From positions 34,583,000 to 34,646,999 of the forward strand of contig CAIIXF020000003.1 of assembly GCA_903813345.2 (NCBI GenBank): a stretch of 64,000 nt of DNA, read 5' to 3'. Origin of the DNA: Owenia fusiformis. Lineage: Eukaryota; Annelida; Polychaeta; Sabellida; Oweniidae. Positions 1 through 12,225 of the stretch are shown piece by piece (the first letter of the stretch is position 1; every line of letters begins with the position of its first letter). The notes below the pieces were generated by a model that saw only the letters and a program-made list of their open reading frames with translations, did not search any database and was not told the DNA's origin. Position numbers and translations under genes: made by a program.

Positions 1-497
1 TCTTTTCACCTTTCATTTATTAACTCATATTTTTGTTGGAATCAATAACACTATATGTACACACTTTATTTACGAGAACATAGGTTAGGAGTTACTGAAC
101 AAAAAGTTCAAATATCCGTTTTCGGTAGTGGTTTTCTCCAACTTCCAGCCAGCAAGTACATGTTCTTTTACAGGTTAGATTTCAAATGTGACATTATTTG
201 ACTGAATGTTGAATATTTAATTACATAAATCAAGATTTTTTACTCGCATTTACTCTATCAAAAACCTTGTATTCACAAATGCAGCTAGCAGCTGTCAGCT
301 ACTGGGCTGATTGCAATTAGATGACAAAATCATTTAAATAGTACATGCTGTACATTTGTTAGTTGTCAGCCCTCCTCAAAAGCAATATCTGACCAAAATA
401 ACAACTTAATCTGGCTAAGCAGCGACTAACTGACATTGCCCATCAAGGTCTTGAATTGTAAATAGCAAATGTACATCTTGCGCATCTTACATTCTTA
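1..497. other. Intergenic, no gene seen
   Basis: AT-rich sequence with stops in all frames and no recognisable exon. Only scattered simple-sequence patches are visible before the MITE that starts at 503. Confidence 0.5.
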
Positions 498-502
498 TAA
501 CG

Positions 503-835
503 CAGGGGCGGATCTGGGAACCAACAAGGGGGGGGGGCCCAAAATTGTGGTCTGAGAAAAAAATTTCAGCGCTTGCGCGGAAAAAAATTTTGGGCCCCAT
601 AAACCCAAAAGTGGGCCCAAATTTTGAAATTTTGAGGCCCATTTTCTTCAAAATTTGGCCTAAAATTAACAAATAAGGCCTTACAAGGCCAATTTATGAC
701 CAAAAAGGCCTACTTTTTGGGGCCTTAAATCCTTTTTAGGCTCAAAATCTTTTTTGGGCACAATTTTTTTTTTCTGGGCCCACCCAAGGGGGGGGGGGGG
801 CCGGGCCCCTGGGCCCCCCCCCATATCCGCCAGTG
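503..835 (-). mobile_element. 333-bp non-autonomous DNA transposon (MITE), copy 1
   Basis: The ends are imperfect inverted repeats: CAGGGGCGGATCTGGG at the left and the complement of CACTGGCGGATATGGG at the right. A 5-bp target duplication, TAACG, lies at 498-502 and 836-840. The inside is made of G/C homopolymers alternating with A/T runs and GGGCCC-type words. A second copy of the same length lies in opposite orientation at 44460-44792, and shorter relatives lie at 34006 and 48368. The open frame across it (487-672, minus) is only a by-product of this composition and recurs in the other copy. I cannot assign a superfamily from TIR and TSD alone. Confidence 0.85.
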
Positions 836-840
836 TAACG

Positions 841-2405
841 CAAAATATATTTTTAGTGTGTTCGATTATGTGACAAACGGGTTGTTAGTAAAAACTGATG
901 GATTAATTATGTTAACTGATAGTTTAATCCGGTGCCATTTATTGCATTTTCAAATACAAGCAAATTAATAGCTCTAGACAATGTTTGAGTGGTTTCAATA
1001 CCATGCATTTAGTGTACAAGAATTATTACCTCTAATGATCAAGAACTATGCCTTTAGATAGGTATTTTTAAGAATTAATACTTGCCCCAGAGATATATCC
1101 AGTAGACTCTAGGCCTAATTCAAAAATGTACTACTATACTTATAGTACAGATGTAACTTCATATTCTTTCTAACAATGTAGCAAATTTGTAAATCACTGG
1201 CTTCTTATCCAGGACGTATAGAGGCATCAAAAGTTCAAAGTCTGATAGGAAACTAAATAAATCTACTTGGGAGGGGGTCAAAGAATATATTTGTAGAAAC
1301 AATATAAGGTAAGTGGAATAAATGAGAAGATGGTTTCAAGTTATTACAGAAGTCAATTTGAAACTCAAGAATGCTTTCTTTGACTCATAATCACAAGAAG
1401 ACGGGTGAGTCAGTTGGCATTTTAATTGGTATCCATCTTAGTTTCGTATCTATCAGACTTGAACTTTTTGATGCCTCCTCTACAAAGAATTTGCACTTAC
1501 TGTAGGACGTCCAACTGCCACGCAATTTGCGTATTTGTAGACATGCATTTGCTGAAGAAAATATAGTCACAACTGTTTTTTGTGTGAGTGACAGAATATG
1601 TCATGCAAATATTCATTTTTCTGCTATTAGATCTATTGTCAAGCAAAAATATTTCAGGAGAACATCAAAAAAAACGAACGCCAGAAAAAATGAACCTGCT
1701 TGTTTGGACTTTTCACATGAATTTCGCATATGTCACACAATTGTTTCTTACTACAACCATTACTAGTACCAACATCTCAATTAAAATAAAAAGGCAATGT
1801 TGTAAATCATCTGTAGTTTAGGTGTGCTATCAACCTTTTGTAACAATTAAATAGTACAAAGTAAAGTGTTCAAAGAAAGGGTAAAAAAATTTGTTGGTTT
1901 TGCTATTGAACGCAGGGCCCTTACCCTATGTAATTGACACATTCATTGCACATTCACTCAGAGATAAGAATATACATATTTCTGATACTCATAAGATCAC
2001 CTGAAACATGCTCTGATACTATGATGCATATTTTGTGATAGTGAGCACATCAGATGAGAAGAGTTATATAACAGTAAGGAATTACTATTTAAGGAATACT
2101 ATGTAATAGACCAGTAACCAATTGATAACAATTATCAAAGGTCTTTTACACTTTATGATAGATGCCTACATTTTATATTAGAGTTTTAGAAATAGGATCA
2201 GTTAAGTAACTTGACTATTTGTACATTTGGCTTGCAACTAGTCATCTCTTGGCTGATATGTTAGTGCAGTTATTATTGACGCGTAATACCTATTGTGTAA
2301 CTTCTCAAATGGAAATTAATTATCTAAAAGTACATCCTTCAAGGATTTGTCAGTTTAACTTTACAATATCTATACCCAAAACATCAGAACCATAGAGTGC
2401 AATCG
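841..2405. other. Intergenic, no gene seen
   Basis: AT-rich sequence. Two overlapping short open frames at 1527-1821 have no recognisable motif, no splice context and no base-composition change, so they are not annotated as genes. Confidence 0.45.
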
Positions 2406-2435
2406 GTTTGACTAAAGTGTCAAATAATTTACTAC

Positions 2436-2660
2436 ACCATTACGTACACATTACCAGCCCATTACCACCTCATTACATACACATTCCCAGCCCATTACTA
2501 CACCAATACATACACATTACCAGCCCATTACGTACACATTACCAGCCCATTACTTCACAATTACGTACACATTACCAGCCCATTACTTCACAATTACGTA
2601 CACATTACCAGCCCATTACTTCACAATTACTTACACATTACCAGCCCACACAGAGAGATA
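2436..2660. repeat. Minisatellite, CATTACCAGCCCATTAC type
   Basis: Degenerate tandem repeat built on the words ACGTACACATTACCAGCCC and ATTACTTCACA, roughly 12-36 bp in period. The same words recur on the same strand at 5150-5360. Both arrays are flanked by sequence rich in AGTACTCAT/TTAGCACT words, which suggests they belong to one transposable-element family. The repeat gives a proline/histidine/threonine-rich open frame that I do not regard as coding. Confidence 0.8.
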
Positions 2661-2971
2661 TGCCAATTACTCAAATAGTACAAAATAAGTGCTAAATTAG
2701 CACTCATGGTATGAAACTTGGCAAAAAATGCTCATTTAGCACTAAAATTTTGTTCATTTACTAAATAATAAGCACTCAGTACTACCTCAGTAGGTATCAT
2801 TCTAATTCACATGCTAATTTCAATTTTGTTATTTAGACTTACTCCCATATCAGCTTATAACTGTAGCACATATAGAAGTCACTAACCATATAATTTTAAT
2901 AAATTCTCATATCATACAACTTACTTCATCTTTCACTTATTCTAAGTAACAAAGCAGTGTATAAACACTAT

Positions 2972-4773
2972 ACAGGGTGGGCCAAAAAAACGTCCCCTGG
3001 CCAATATTCCTGATGAATATTTAATTTTTAAGGAACGTACAAGCGAACGTACCAGCTAGAGGTGTCAAGTATTAACCGGTTAACCGGTTACCGCCGATAA
3101 TGCCTTAACCCGTCTGTGTTTTTATGGGTGGTTAGTTGACCGTGTATAATTCTGTGATTTCCCGCGCTTATTTTGCATGCTAATCCGTTTGGTTTTATGG
3201 TGTCAGTTTCACGTAAGCTACTCATACATGTCATAAGTCCTATAACTCCTTACAAACATCCAATCAGCAACTTTAATCCCTGCCATATTGCTTTCCCGAG
3301 CTTACTTTGCATTTTAATCTGTTTGTTTTTCAAGCGTCAGTTTCATGTGAGCTACTCATACATGTGATAGGTCCGATAATTCCTTACAAACATCCAATCA
3401 GCAACTTTAATCCCTGCCACATTGCTTTCCCGCGCTTACTTACATAGAATAGAGTAAAGCTTGACGAACGTAAAAAATAAACGCCGATATATCATTTTTC
3501 CAATTTGTTTCAACTTTCAAGATCGAAGATGAAGATTTCATTTGAAATTATCAGTTCAAATTTCCCGCCGGTTAACCGACTTTAACCGGTAAAAACCCCC
3601 GGTTAACCGGTTAATGCTCAAGCGGTTAATTGACACCACTAGTACCAGCAATGATATATCATTTAAAGGATAATTTAATTTGCAACAGAATGATATATAA
3701 TAGAACAATTTTCAACAACCCTATCTAGAGATATATATATAACACTCAAGTGCTAGATATTCATTTTTAGTTCCTCTACATCCCTGATAGGCTTGTTACC
3801 TTTATAGATAACTGTTCTAGATGCCCCCAAGTAAAAATTATCATTAACCATCAACATTATTTGCATCTGGACTGCAAGTAAGCCATTTGTCTGGGCTAGA
3901 GATTGTGACGTTTCGATTCACCAAAAACTTTAGAGGGTAGCATTGGACCTGTGTGATTTAGCACTGTCCTATCAGAAAAAGAAATTTCTTTCACATGTTT
4001 TCTCTATCCTTGAGGAGTCCTCTTTTAACACCTCGTTTTAGCAACATTCAGTGTATATTTTTGCTCCCAGTTCAACAAAACAGGGTCGGTTTTTCCTTTT
4101 TTGGAAACACCGAATGACACCACTACCTTTTCAGAAAAATGTCTTCTCTATTTGAGTAGCTTAATTTTATTGCAAATGTCACTTTTCTTGCTTACTGATA
4201 TATAGAGACTATCCTCTTGATTACATGTATAGTACTTCGGGGCATTAAGAACAATTGGTCTATGAAGATCCCAAGCCTATCAGGGATGTAAACAAACTGA
4301 AAGAACGAATAATTAGGAGTTGGATGGTACTATCACAGAGATCCATCAATTATGCCAATGGCTTTCGCATTTTAAGGGATTAATCTGATCAGAAGGTGGG
4401 CCTATTGAGCCAAATAATGGACAGGCTGAAGAAGAAATGAATTTGTTTACTTTAAGCATGTATGGTTCAAAAACTGAATGAAAATAGTGTATAATAACAA
4501 GGTAGGAAAGTCTCTTGACAATGATGGAAGTTTTAACTGAATGGTAAAATTGGGTAGAAAAAGGCTATAGTGTTTGCAAAATCGATGAAAATTGAGAAGG
4601 TGTTTTTTTACCCCCATGTCACATAAATGATTAATTGTTGTTGATAATTGTTCTTTTATATATCATTCTGTTGCAAATTAAATTATCTTTAAAATGATAT
4701 ATCATTGTAGGTATGTTCGTTCAAAATAAATATTGATCAGGAATATTGGCTAAGGGGGTGGGGTGGTTTTTTG
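2972..4773. mobile_element. Large inverted-repeat element with CAGGGTGGGCC-type end, interrupted by a hAT-like insertion
   Basis: The left end begins TACAGGGTGGGCCAAAA. A stretch including CCAATATTCCTGATGAATAT, a run of TTTAA words, AATGATATATCATTT and GCAACAGAATGATATATAA recurs as reverse complement at about 4650-4765. The arms are therefore about 120 bp. The left arm is split by the element at 3057-3641. The right terminus is diverged (GGGGTGGGGTGG), so the exact right border is uncertain. Confidence 0.65.
3057..3641. mobile_element. hAT-like non-autonomous transposon nested in another element
   Basis: The ends are TAGAGGTGTCAAG at the left and TTGACACCACTA at the right, inverted relative to each other. 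An 8-bp target duplication, GTACCAGC, lies at 3049-3056 and 3642-3649; eight bases is the hAT hallmark. The subterminal regions are rich in TTAACCGGTTAACCGG. The core carries two tandem copies of a ~135-bp unit (about 3165-3305 and 3306-3440, sharing CATCCAATCAGCAACTTTAA). No transposase frame is present. Its insertion into the arm of the surrounding element dates it as the younger of the two. Confidence 0.82.
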
Positions 4774-5140
4774 CTAGCTTCAACCCATTACATGAAATAG
4801 CTACAGGAATGGGAAATTTTGGAAAAGTTTAATGATATATTAATCCATGTTTTCGTATTATTAAAAGGTTAACATTTCAATTTTTGATTACTATTTTATC
4901 ACTCGTGGAGCTTGTGCAATGTATTAGTACTCATAATATGAGCGCTCGTTGAGAAATGAAAAATCAATGAAACTAGTGCTTTTTTATCACTCATCATATG
5001 AGTACTCATTTAGTACTAAAACATGCAATAAATCAGTACTCATGTCGTTAGTGCTCATTTAGTACTAATATTTGCTGAAATGAGTACTCAATTAGCGTTA
5101 AAATGCCATGAGAACAATTTAAGTACTCCGCATATCTCCC
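4774..5140. repeat. AGTACTCAT-rich repeat
   Basis: Imperfect repetition of words such as GAGTACTCAT, TTAGTACTAA and TGAGCGCTC. The part at 5040-5140 matches, in reverse, the flank at 2665-2760. It appears to be element-derived and has no gene. Confidence 0.5.
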
Positions 5141-5149
5141 TGTGTACTA

Positions 5150-5360
5150 CATACACCATTACATACACATTACCAGTCCATTACTACCCCATTACATACA
5201 CATTACCAGTCCATTACTACCTCATTACATACACATTACCACCCCATTACTACCCCAGTACATACACATTACCAGCCCATTACTACCACATTACATAGAC
5301 ATTACCAGCCTATTACTACACCATTGCATACACATTACCAGCCCATTACAAACAGATAAC
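5150..5360. repeat. Minisatellite, ACACATTACCAGCCCATTACTAC type
   Basis: About six degenerate 36-bp units with the phrase ACATACACATTACCAGCCC, the same family as the array at 2436-2660. The open frames it produces (5080-5513) are repeat artefacts. Confidence 0.8.
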
Positions 5361-6036
5361 TTGATAACACTGCTCATGACCTGCACATTACCAATACATA
5401 ATAATGTACATATATTTTCCAAGTCTGACCCAGAGTCAGGGTTTAGTTCAAATGGAACCTCCTCTTGTCAAAAATATTTCAAATTCATTCAGTATTTAGA
5501 TGCAGATTTTTGAACATAATAATGCTCTATTTGCTGAATTAAGTTTGCGCCCTTACATATATGTTACTTAGATATAGTATACATTTTGTAGATTCATCAC
5601 ATAGAAGCTTTGTAAATTCAACATCATATGTTTTCGACATGATTGAGTTTTGATAAACTTCATAAGCTAAACATTTTGACAAATTTGAAAAGAAAACTGA
5701 AATTGTCACATGGTATTATGATAATTAGTAAATAATGATAATATCTTTTTCATATTTTGTACTAGTAAAACCATGTAGAGTAGTACTACAGGGTTACTCT
5801 AAATTGTAGAAAGATGAACGAATTTCATATAAATAATTTATCCCAGGAATGATGACACTCTTTCACTTTTAATTGGATAAGTTACTCCTTTTGACATTTT
5901 AAGAATCTTGTTATTTTTGTTATATGTCATTGACAAGACCAAAACTATAATTAACCTGTAATATTAAAAGGCATATGAAAAAATGAAAATCATATCCTTC
6001 AATCTGTTCTTACTGGTTTTAAGGATTAAAGTGTTG
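5361..6036. other. Intergenic, no gene seen
   Basis: Unique-looking AT-rich DNA without recognisable exon, RNA gene or repeat. Confidence 0.4.
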
Positions 6037-6508
6037 AACGGGTAATTTTGACACTGGGAAATTTTAGTGATTTTTCAATTTTAGGGGGTTTTAGCGCGGG
6101 AAATTTTAGCGAAATGAAGATCTATGATTAATCTTTAAAAAATCAAATTAGCGAAATGCATTAGAAATTTTATCATTTATGGCAGAAGAATGAATAATGG
6201 ACATGACAGAGGAATTATCAAAATGTAAGACTGCACCACGTTATCAGCTCTTCTTTTCAGAAAGAGAAGAGGGAGAGGGGGTTGACAACGTACCATTTAG
6301 AATCCAATGTAAATTACAAACCGGAAGTCGAGCACTGAACGAAAAGCTCCTTAGATACTAGTTTATTCATGTAGTTTCCCGGGAATTTGCAAATTTTAGC
6401 GCCCGGTTTATTTTAACCCCGGTTTATTTTAGCGAATTGAATTTTTAGCGAAACTATAGCGATTGCTAACAATCGCTAACAATTACCCCTCGCTAACAAT
6501 ACCCGTTT
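6037..6508. mobile_element. MITE with AACGGGTA termini
   Basis: It starts AACGGGTAATTTTGACACT and ends with the inverted CTCGCTAACAATACCCGTTT. Subterminal GGGAAATTTTAGCG words are repeated in both orientations. The core (about 6140-6340) is non-coding. Boundaries are judged from the inverted ends only; no clean target duplication was found. Confidence 0.6.
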
Positions 6509-8124
6509 TACAGTATATCACGTTTTAACATTTTGCAAAATCAGGACAGTATTTTTTTATTTCGGTTCAAGCTACATTTGAAAATAATTTGAATAATGTC
6601 ATTTTTCCCATTGGGCACCATTTATGAAAATCGAATTTTCAAAATTAATATTTCAAAATTCTATGTGGTGAAAAGTTGCATATTGAGTAGTTAGTTAATG
6701 CTTTAGTGTTGAAAATTCAAAAGAAAAAAGATCAAAGTAAAATTGACATAGAGAAGCTATTTATAAACTTTAAGGCCCCCACGCAAAGTTTAGAAGTATG
6801 TTTTTGTTATTAAATGTCTAATTTTAATGGGTTTATAAGTTAATTAAGATATTTTTGAAAACTATTATTTACAAAAAGATTGGATGATTTGAGATATTTT
6901 CGCCATCTATTGACCATCATTAAAGTGAATTACACTTAACCAAGATATTTTGTACTATGGGTGATTGCTCATTTTGTATATATTATGGGTAATTATGGCA
7001 TTACTTAGAACCATTATTAACCCATTATATGACACAGGTCCTCACCAAAAAAATTAAGGTTAGATAAGCCATTTATTACCCTTAAGTAATGGGTACTTCG
7101 AGGCTATGGGTAACATTATGGGTGGTTATTTGAAAACTATGGGTTACCCATAACTTTTTTCCTAAGGGTTGACATCAAAGTGATATTGACAATGTTGGTA
7201 CAAGAACTACAGTATGATCTTGACATGTTTGACTATTGACTTCATACTTAGCATACAGTTTACACCAATGTGTATGCCATGCATATAGTATTATGATATC
7301 ATACATTTTCACATTTTTAGACATGTTACAAAATGTGCATTGTATTACTGTGGACCAAAAAGTAATTACTCCCAGAGTAAAACTTAACTGTTTAAACTTT
7401 CCTAAAATATACTTCATTCAATTATCTACTAGTGTACAGATGTAGTCATTCTGATCATGTACTATCATGATGTGAGATTGTGTAGTTTTATTCTAATTAA
7501 AGACAACACATATGGTAGCAATAGTGCTAGCATTTTCGATTTTGGTTATTGGAGCTGATGTTTACACCATAATAAATTAATTATCCTATGTACAATTCTG
7601 ATGATTTTTTCAGAATATGTGTTTTAAATCTGTAACTCCAGCTACTGAAAATTTGAAGATCCTACCTCGTGCCTATGAAAAAATTGAGATAAAAAACTTG
7701 AGAGGGGGTTATTTTTACCCCCCCCCCCTCCTTCCGTTAGGGCTTCTAGGGTTGATATGCCTTGTTTCAAAGTGTAAGATCTATATGATATAGTGCTAGT
7801 TGTCATGAAATCTTGATACTTGATATTTTTACGTTTCAGATTACCATAGTACAAATCTGTAGCTTTTCGTTTTAACATAAAAGGAGATGTAATTTTATAA
7901 ATTATCCGTCCATTACTTGCATGCATGTAGTTTTGTTAATAAAGTAAACTTTGTAAAAACTACGTGAATAGGCTATATATTGTCATTAAAATTTTTAAGC
8001 GAACAATTCAAATTGTGAAAACACTAGCTCTATTTATATTACCAAGGGTAGAAAACAAAATTTCTCTGCTTCTCCCCTAACTTTCTGATTTTGAGAGAAT
8101 ATGTTTAAAAAACAGTAAAATGTT
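6509..8124. other. Intergenic, no gene seen
   Basis: AT-rich, with a loose ATGGGTAATTATGG-type repeat at about 6955-7165 and a C9 run near 7720. Short open frames at 7175-7445 overlap on opposite strands and show no domain signal. Confidence 0.4.
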
Positions 8125-11100
8125 GCCGAGACAAATTCTAATTAAAAGGTGTAGTGCAGTCAGAATGTGGGTTTTGGCGTGCGTTCAGAGGGATTTTATG
8201 AGACATAATTTTTCATGTTACTACTATGATTATACATATTTTTATGGATTATTAGATCTTAGTTTTTCAGCTTTTAGATTTTGTGGCCATTTAACCCCCC
8301 ATGGGCTAAAATTTTGACCCCTACTATAAAATTGGGCAAGAACTCAAAAAATACTCAGTGGAATGTTTCCAAATTACGTTGTTATATTGGTATAGGCTAA
8401 TTGAATATATGATAAAAATTTCATGTCACATGGTTAAGTGGTTGCCATGGAAATGGATAAAACATGCCCTTCGGGTGTCAATTTTCAGGCCAATTTTTCA
8501 GGACTGACAGAGTCATTTCATGCATATTTTGTCCCCAATGTGTTAGGAAGGGTTAAAATGTAAATAGAAAACTTCTATAATATATTAGCAACAATTGTAT
8601 GTAAAGATCAGTCCACAAAACCTCAGATTTTGGCCTTGTATTGGTCCATGACTTATACAGGGGTCTATTTCATAGACTCGAGCTCCCACATTGGATGGAT
8701 GCTATAACTTTTGAAATAATGGAGATATAGGTCTCATTTTTTCAGATCTTCATAAATGGTTAGTTTTAAGTATTTTAATATACTTTGGGAGCTGACATGT
8801 GATTGGTTGCCATGGTAACCAGGGTTTTAGGGAAATTCTGACCCCAACATAGGATGGATGCTATAACTTTTGAAATAAGGGAGATACATGTCTCATTATT
8901 TCAGATCTTAGACAATGATTGATTATTAATACTAAATTAGACTTTGGGAGCTGAAATTTGGTTGGTTACCATGGTAACTAGTTTTTATTGAAATTTGGAC
9001 CTCCTCAATTGATAAATGCTTAACGTTTGAATTTAAGCAGATACAGATATCATCATTTCAGGTCTTAAAAATTAATTAGGTTTGTGTATTGAATTAGACT
9101 TTGTAGCTTAGCATTTACTTGATTGCCATGGTAACCATGTTTCGTCATCATGGTACCCTTAATTTTTTATTTCATTTTTACCTTCATTTGAGAATGGTCA
9201 ATTCACAACATGTTATACCAAAACGCTCAAAATTATCATTTTGCTCTTAAATTCAGCAATTTATCCTGTATGTCTGACAGTATTAGCCTCATTCCATTCT
9301 ACTAGTTCTCACACATATTCTGACTCCCAACTTGTTTTTACTCATCATTATCGTTTTCATCTTCCACAATTACCTCTTAATTAAAAATATCAACAATTTC
9401 TATTGGAAAGAAGGATTCTTTTGACCATTCTTGTGTTAAAAAAAAATTTGTCAGGGAATTCACAGTTCATTCATGCAGTGTTGGGCATAATGGTAGAGCT
9501 GGGTTTAGGCTGGTGGGAATGTGTCCATACATAGGTTTGATAATTTACCCTCTTCAAATGTGAAAGAAAATGTCAACACCTTCATAAGTGAGGGCAGCAC
9601 TGTTCTGTTTTGTTCTGTATCTCATGGGAAACAGCTCATCTTGTAATCTATTAGTGGCAGTTATTTTTCTATTTCTGCTGTATTTTTGCAGGTGAACAAT
9701 TCAACTTTCGATTTTATGGTAGCGGGAATTCCTATATTGTTTCCTATAGAAGAAAACAACTTTAAGAATTGTTTGTCTCCCATTTCAGTTGATTAACTTT
9801 TCCTTTGTTCTGATCCAGTAAACGCATTGAAGGCTAATATGGCTTCACACAGGACTTAGTCCTAGGTTTGCAGCTACAGGGGTTGGGTTGAGCTTCTGAC
9901 ATCTAATGGGACATAGTTCACATTTGAGGTTCTTAAGGTTGTTTTCTTCATAATAGGAATCAATATAGAAATTTCTGACACAAAAATCCAAACTTGAATT
10001 GTTCACCAATAAAAGTACAGCAGAATTACAAAAATATGTTTGTAACTTACATCAATAGATAACGATATGAGCTGTTTCACATAAGATATTCTCCAAAGCA
10101 GAACAGTGCTGCCCTCACTTATGGAGGTTTTGACATTTCAACTCTTCCCATCTTTCAAGACTGGTCCTTCACTGCTTTCATTGCAACTAATATAATGCAA
10201 TGAATTCAATGATGAACTCTTCCACCTTGTAATGATTGCTCATTATAACATTTGAAGAGGATGGATGATAAAACTTATATTTGGAAGTGGAAACATTACC
10301 CCCCCCCCCTCGTCTCCCATCAAGTTCACTGTATATAAACCTTGAGGGGATCCTCAGCTCAGGTGGGGTACTTTTGACATTTGATATGGCAATGGACCCA
10401 AATTTTAGGATCTGGCATGAGAATGCTCTCCAAATTATGACTTGAGAGGTATGGCAATGGTCGGATTTGGAAATGGTTGTGAAAAATATGTTGCCCCACA
10501 CTTGTTTTACATGTATGGCATTGATCTAGTATATTCTTTATGTGAGGTTGTTTTTGGTTGTTTTACTCAATGATCTGCCTTCTTCTCGAGGCATTAGAAA
10601 TTTTGAATGGCCATGTTTTCATATCTGGATATTTGGTATGGCACTGGTCCTATATTTGGGCATTTGGTATGGCTTTTGGGCATTATTTTGGTTGATATTG
10701 GAACACATTCAAATTTGACAGATTGGATGGGAACATATTGATATTTGAGGGTTCAGCCAAGGATCCCAACCACATTTTATATACAGGGACCAGTCGTAAC
10801 CCATTCTACCAAGTCCAATACTGCATGAATGGACTATATCCCCTAAGGATCCTTATCTCCAGAATGGTCAAAACAATCCTTCATTCCAACAGAAATTGAT
10901 GATAAGAGGAAATTGTGCTAAATGAAAACAGTAATGATGAGTACAAATGAACAAATTAGGAGTCAGAGCTTTTGTAAGATCTAGTCCTATGGAATAAGGC
11001 AATATTGTCAGACATACATGTATTGTTTACTAGTATTTGATATTTTATGAGCCAAACAATGTTTGCATCTCTAGTATTATTGAGTCATGAGCATGTATAT

Positions 11101-12225
11101 CATATAAAATAGAAAAAAATCCCAAAATTAAGAATAAAATGGTAACTTTGAGCAACTTGGTATTTTAGAATAAAGGTGAATCTGAAAACGAAAACAGCAG
11201 TTACCATGACAATGAAACATGGTTACCATGGCAGACAGATAAATCCTAGCTTCCAAAGTCTAATACAATACACACATATTATTATTATCTTACATCCGAA
11301 AAGATTATATCTTATCTGGCTGTATTTAAGAGTTATAGTGTTCATCAATTGTGGAGCTCTGAATTTCAACAAAACCCTGGTTTCCATGGTAACCAATCAA
11401 ATTTCAGCTCCCAACGTCTAAATCAATACTTTAAATCCATCATTGTCAAAAATGTGAAAAAAATGAGACATGAATCTCCCTTATTTCAAAAGTTATAACA
11501 TCCATTCAATGTCGGGGTCAGGATTTCCTTAAAACCCTGGTTACCATGGCAACCAATCATATACCAGCTCCAAACTTATATTAAAATACTTAAAACCAAC
11601 CATTTATGAAGATCTGAAAAAATGAGACCTGTATCACCCTTATTTCAAAAGTTATAGCATCCATCCAATGTGGGAGCTCGAGTCTATGAAATAGACCCCT
11701 GTATAAGTCATGGACCAATAAAAGGCCAAAATCTGAGGTTTTGTGGACTGATCTTTACATACAATTGTAGCTAATATATTATAGGAGTTTTCTATTTACA
11801 TTTTAACCCTTCCCAACACATTGGGGACAAAATATGCATGAAATGACTCTGTCAGTCCTGAAAAATTGGCCTGAAAATTGACACCCGAAGGGCATGTTTT
11901 ATCCATTTCCATGGCAACCACTTAAGCATGTGACATGAAATTTTTATCATATATTCAATTAGTCTATACCAATATAACTTAGTGATTTGGAAACATTCCA
12001 CTGAGTATTTTTTGAGTTCTTGCCCAATTTTATAGTAGGGGTCCAAATTTTAGCCCATGGGGGGTTAAATGGCCACAAAATCTAAAAGCTGAAAAACTAA
12101 GATCTAATAATCCACAAAAATATGTATAATCATAGTTGTAACATGAAAAATAATGTCTCATAAAATCCCTCTGAACGCACGCCGAAACCCACATTCTGAC
12201 TGCACTAGTGGTTTTATTCTACAAT
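8125..12225. repeat. Approximately 4.1-kb palindrome (long foldback)
   Basis: The left arm (about 8125-9550) is repeated as reverse complement in the right arm (about 10800-12225). Matching landmarks include GTGCAGTCAGAATGTGGGTT near 8153 against its complement near 12195, CCTGAAAAATTGG near 11857 against 8500, and CATTCATGCAGTGTTGG near 9470 against 10820. The inner parts also mirror each other (9547-9625 with 10070-10150; 9680-9760 with 9950-10030), but about a different centre. This means several hundred bases (within 10150-10795, including a C10 run) were inserted in the right arm or lost from the left. Each arm contains three to four ~155-bp tandem units. No transposase frame is visible. 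Confidence 0.85.
8806..8819. promoter_or_regulatory. Palindromic X-box-like motif GTTGCCATGGTAAC
   Basis: A perfect palindrome fitting the RFX-factor X-box consensus (GTNRCC, short spacer, RGYAAC). Close variants lie at 8441, 8965, 9122, 11222, 11380, 11540 and about 11907. They recur because they are part of the repeated ~155-bp units of the palindrome, so a regulatory role is only a possibility. Confidence 0.35.

Noticed and set aside
487-891. Proline/glycine/phenylalanine-rich open frames at 487-672 and 44428-44891
   Set aside because: They lie inside copies of the 333-bp MITE and reflect its GGGCCC/AAATTT composition.
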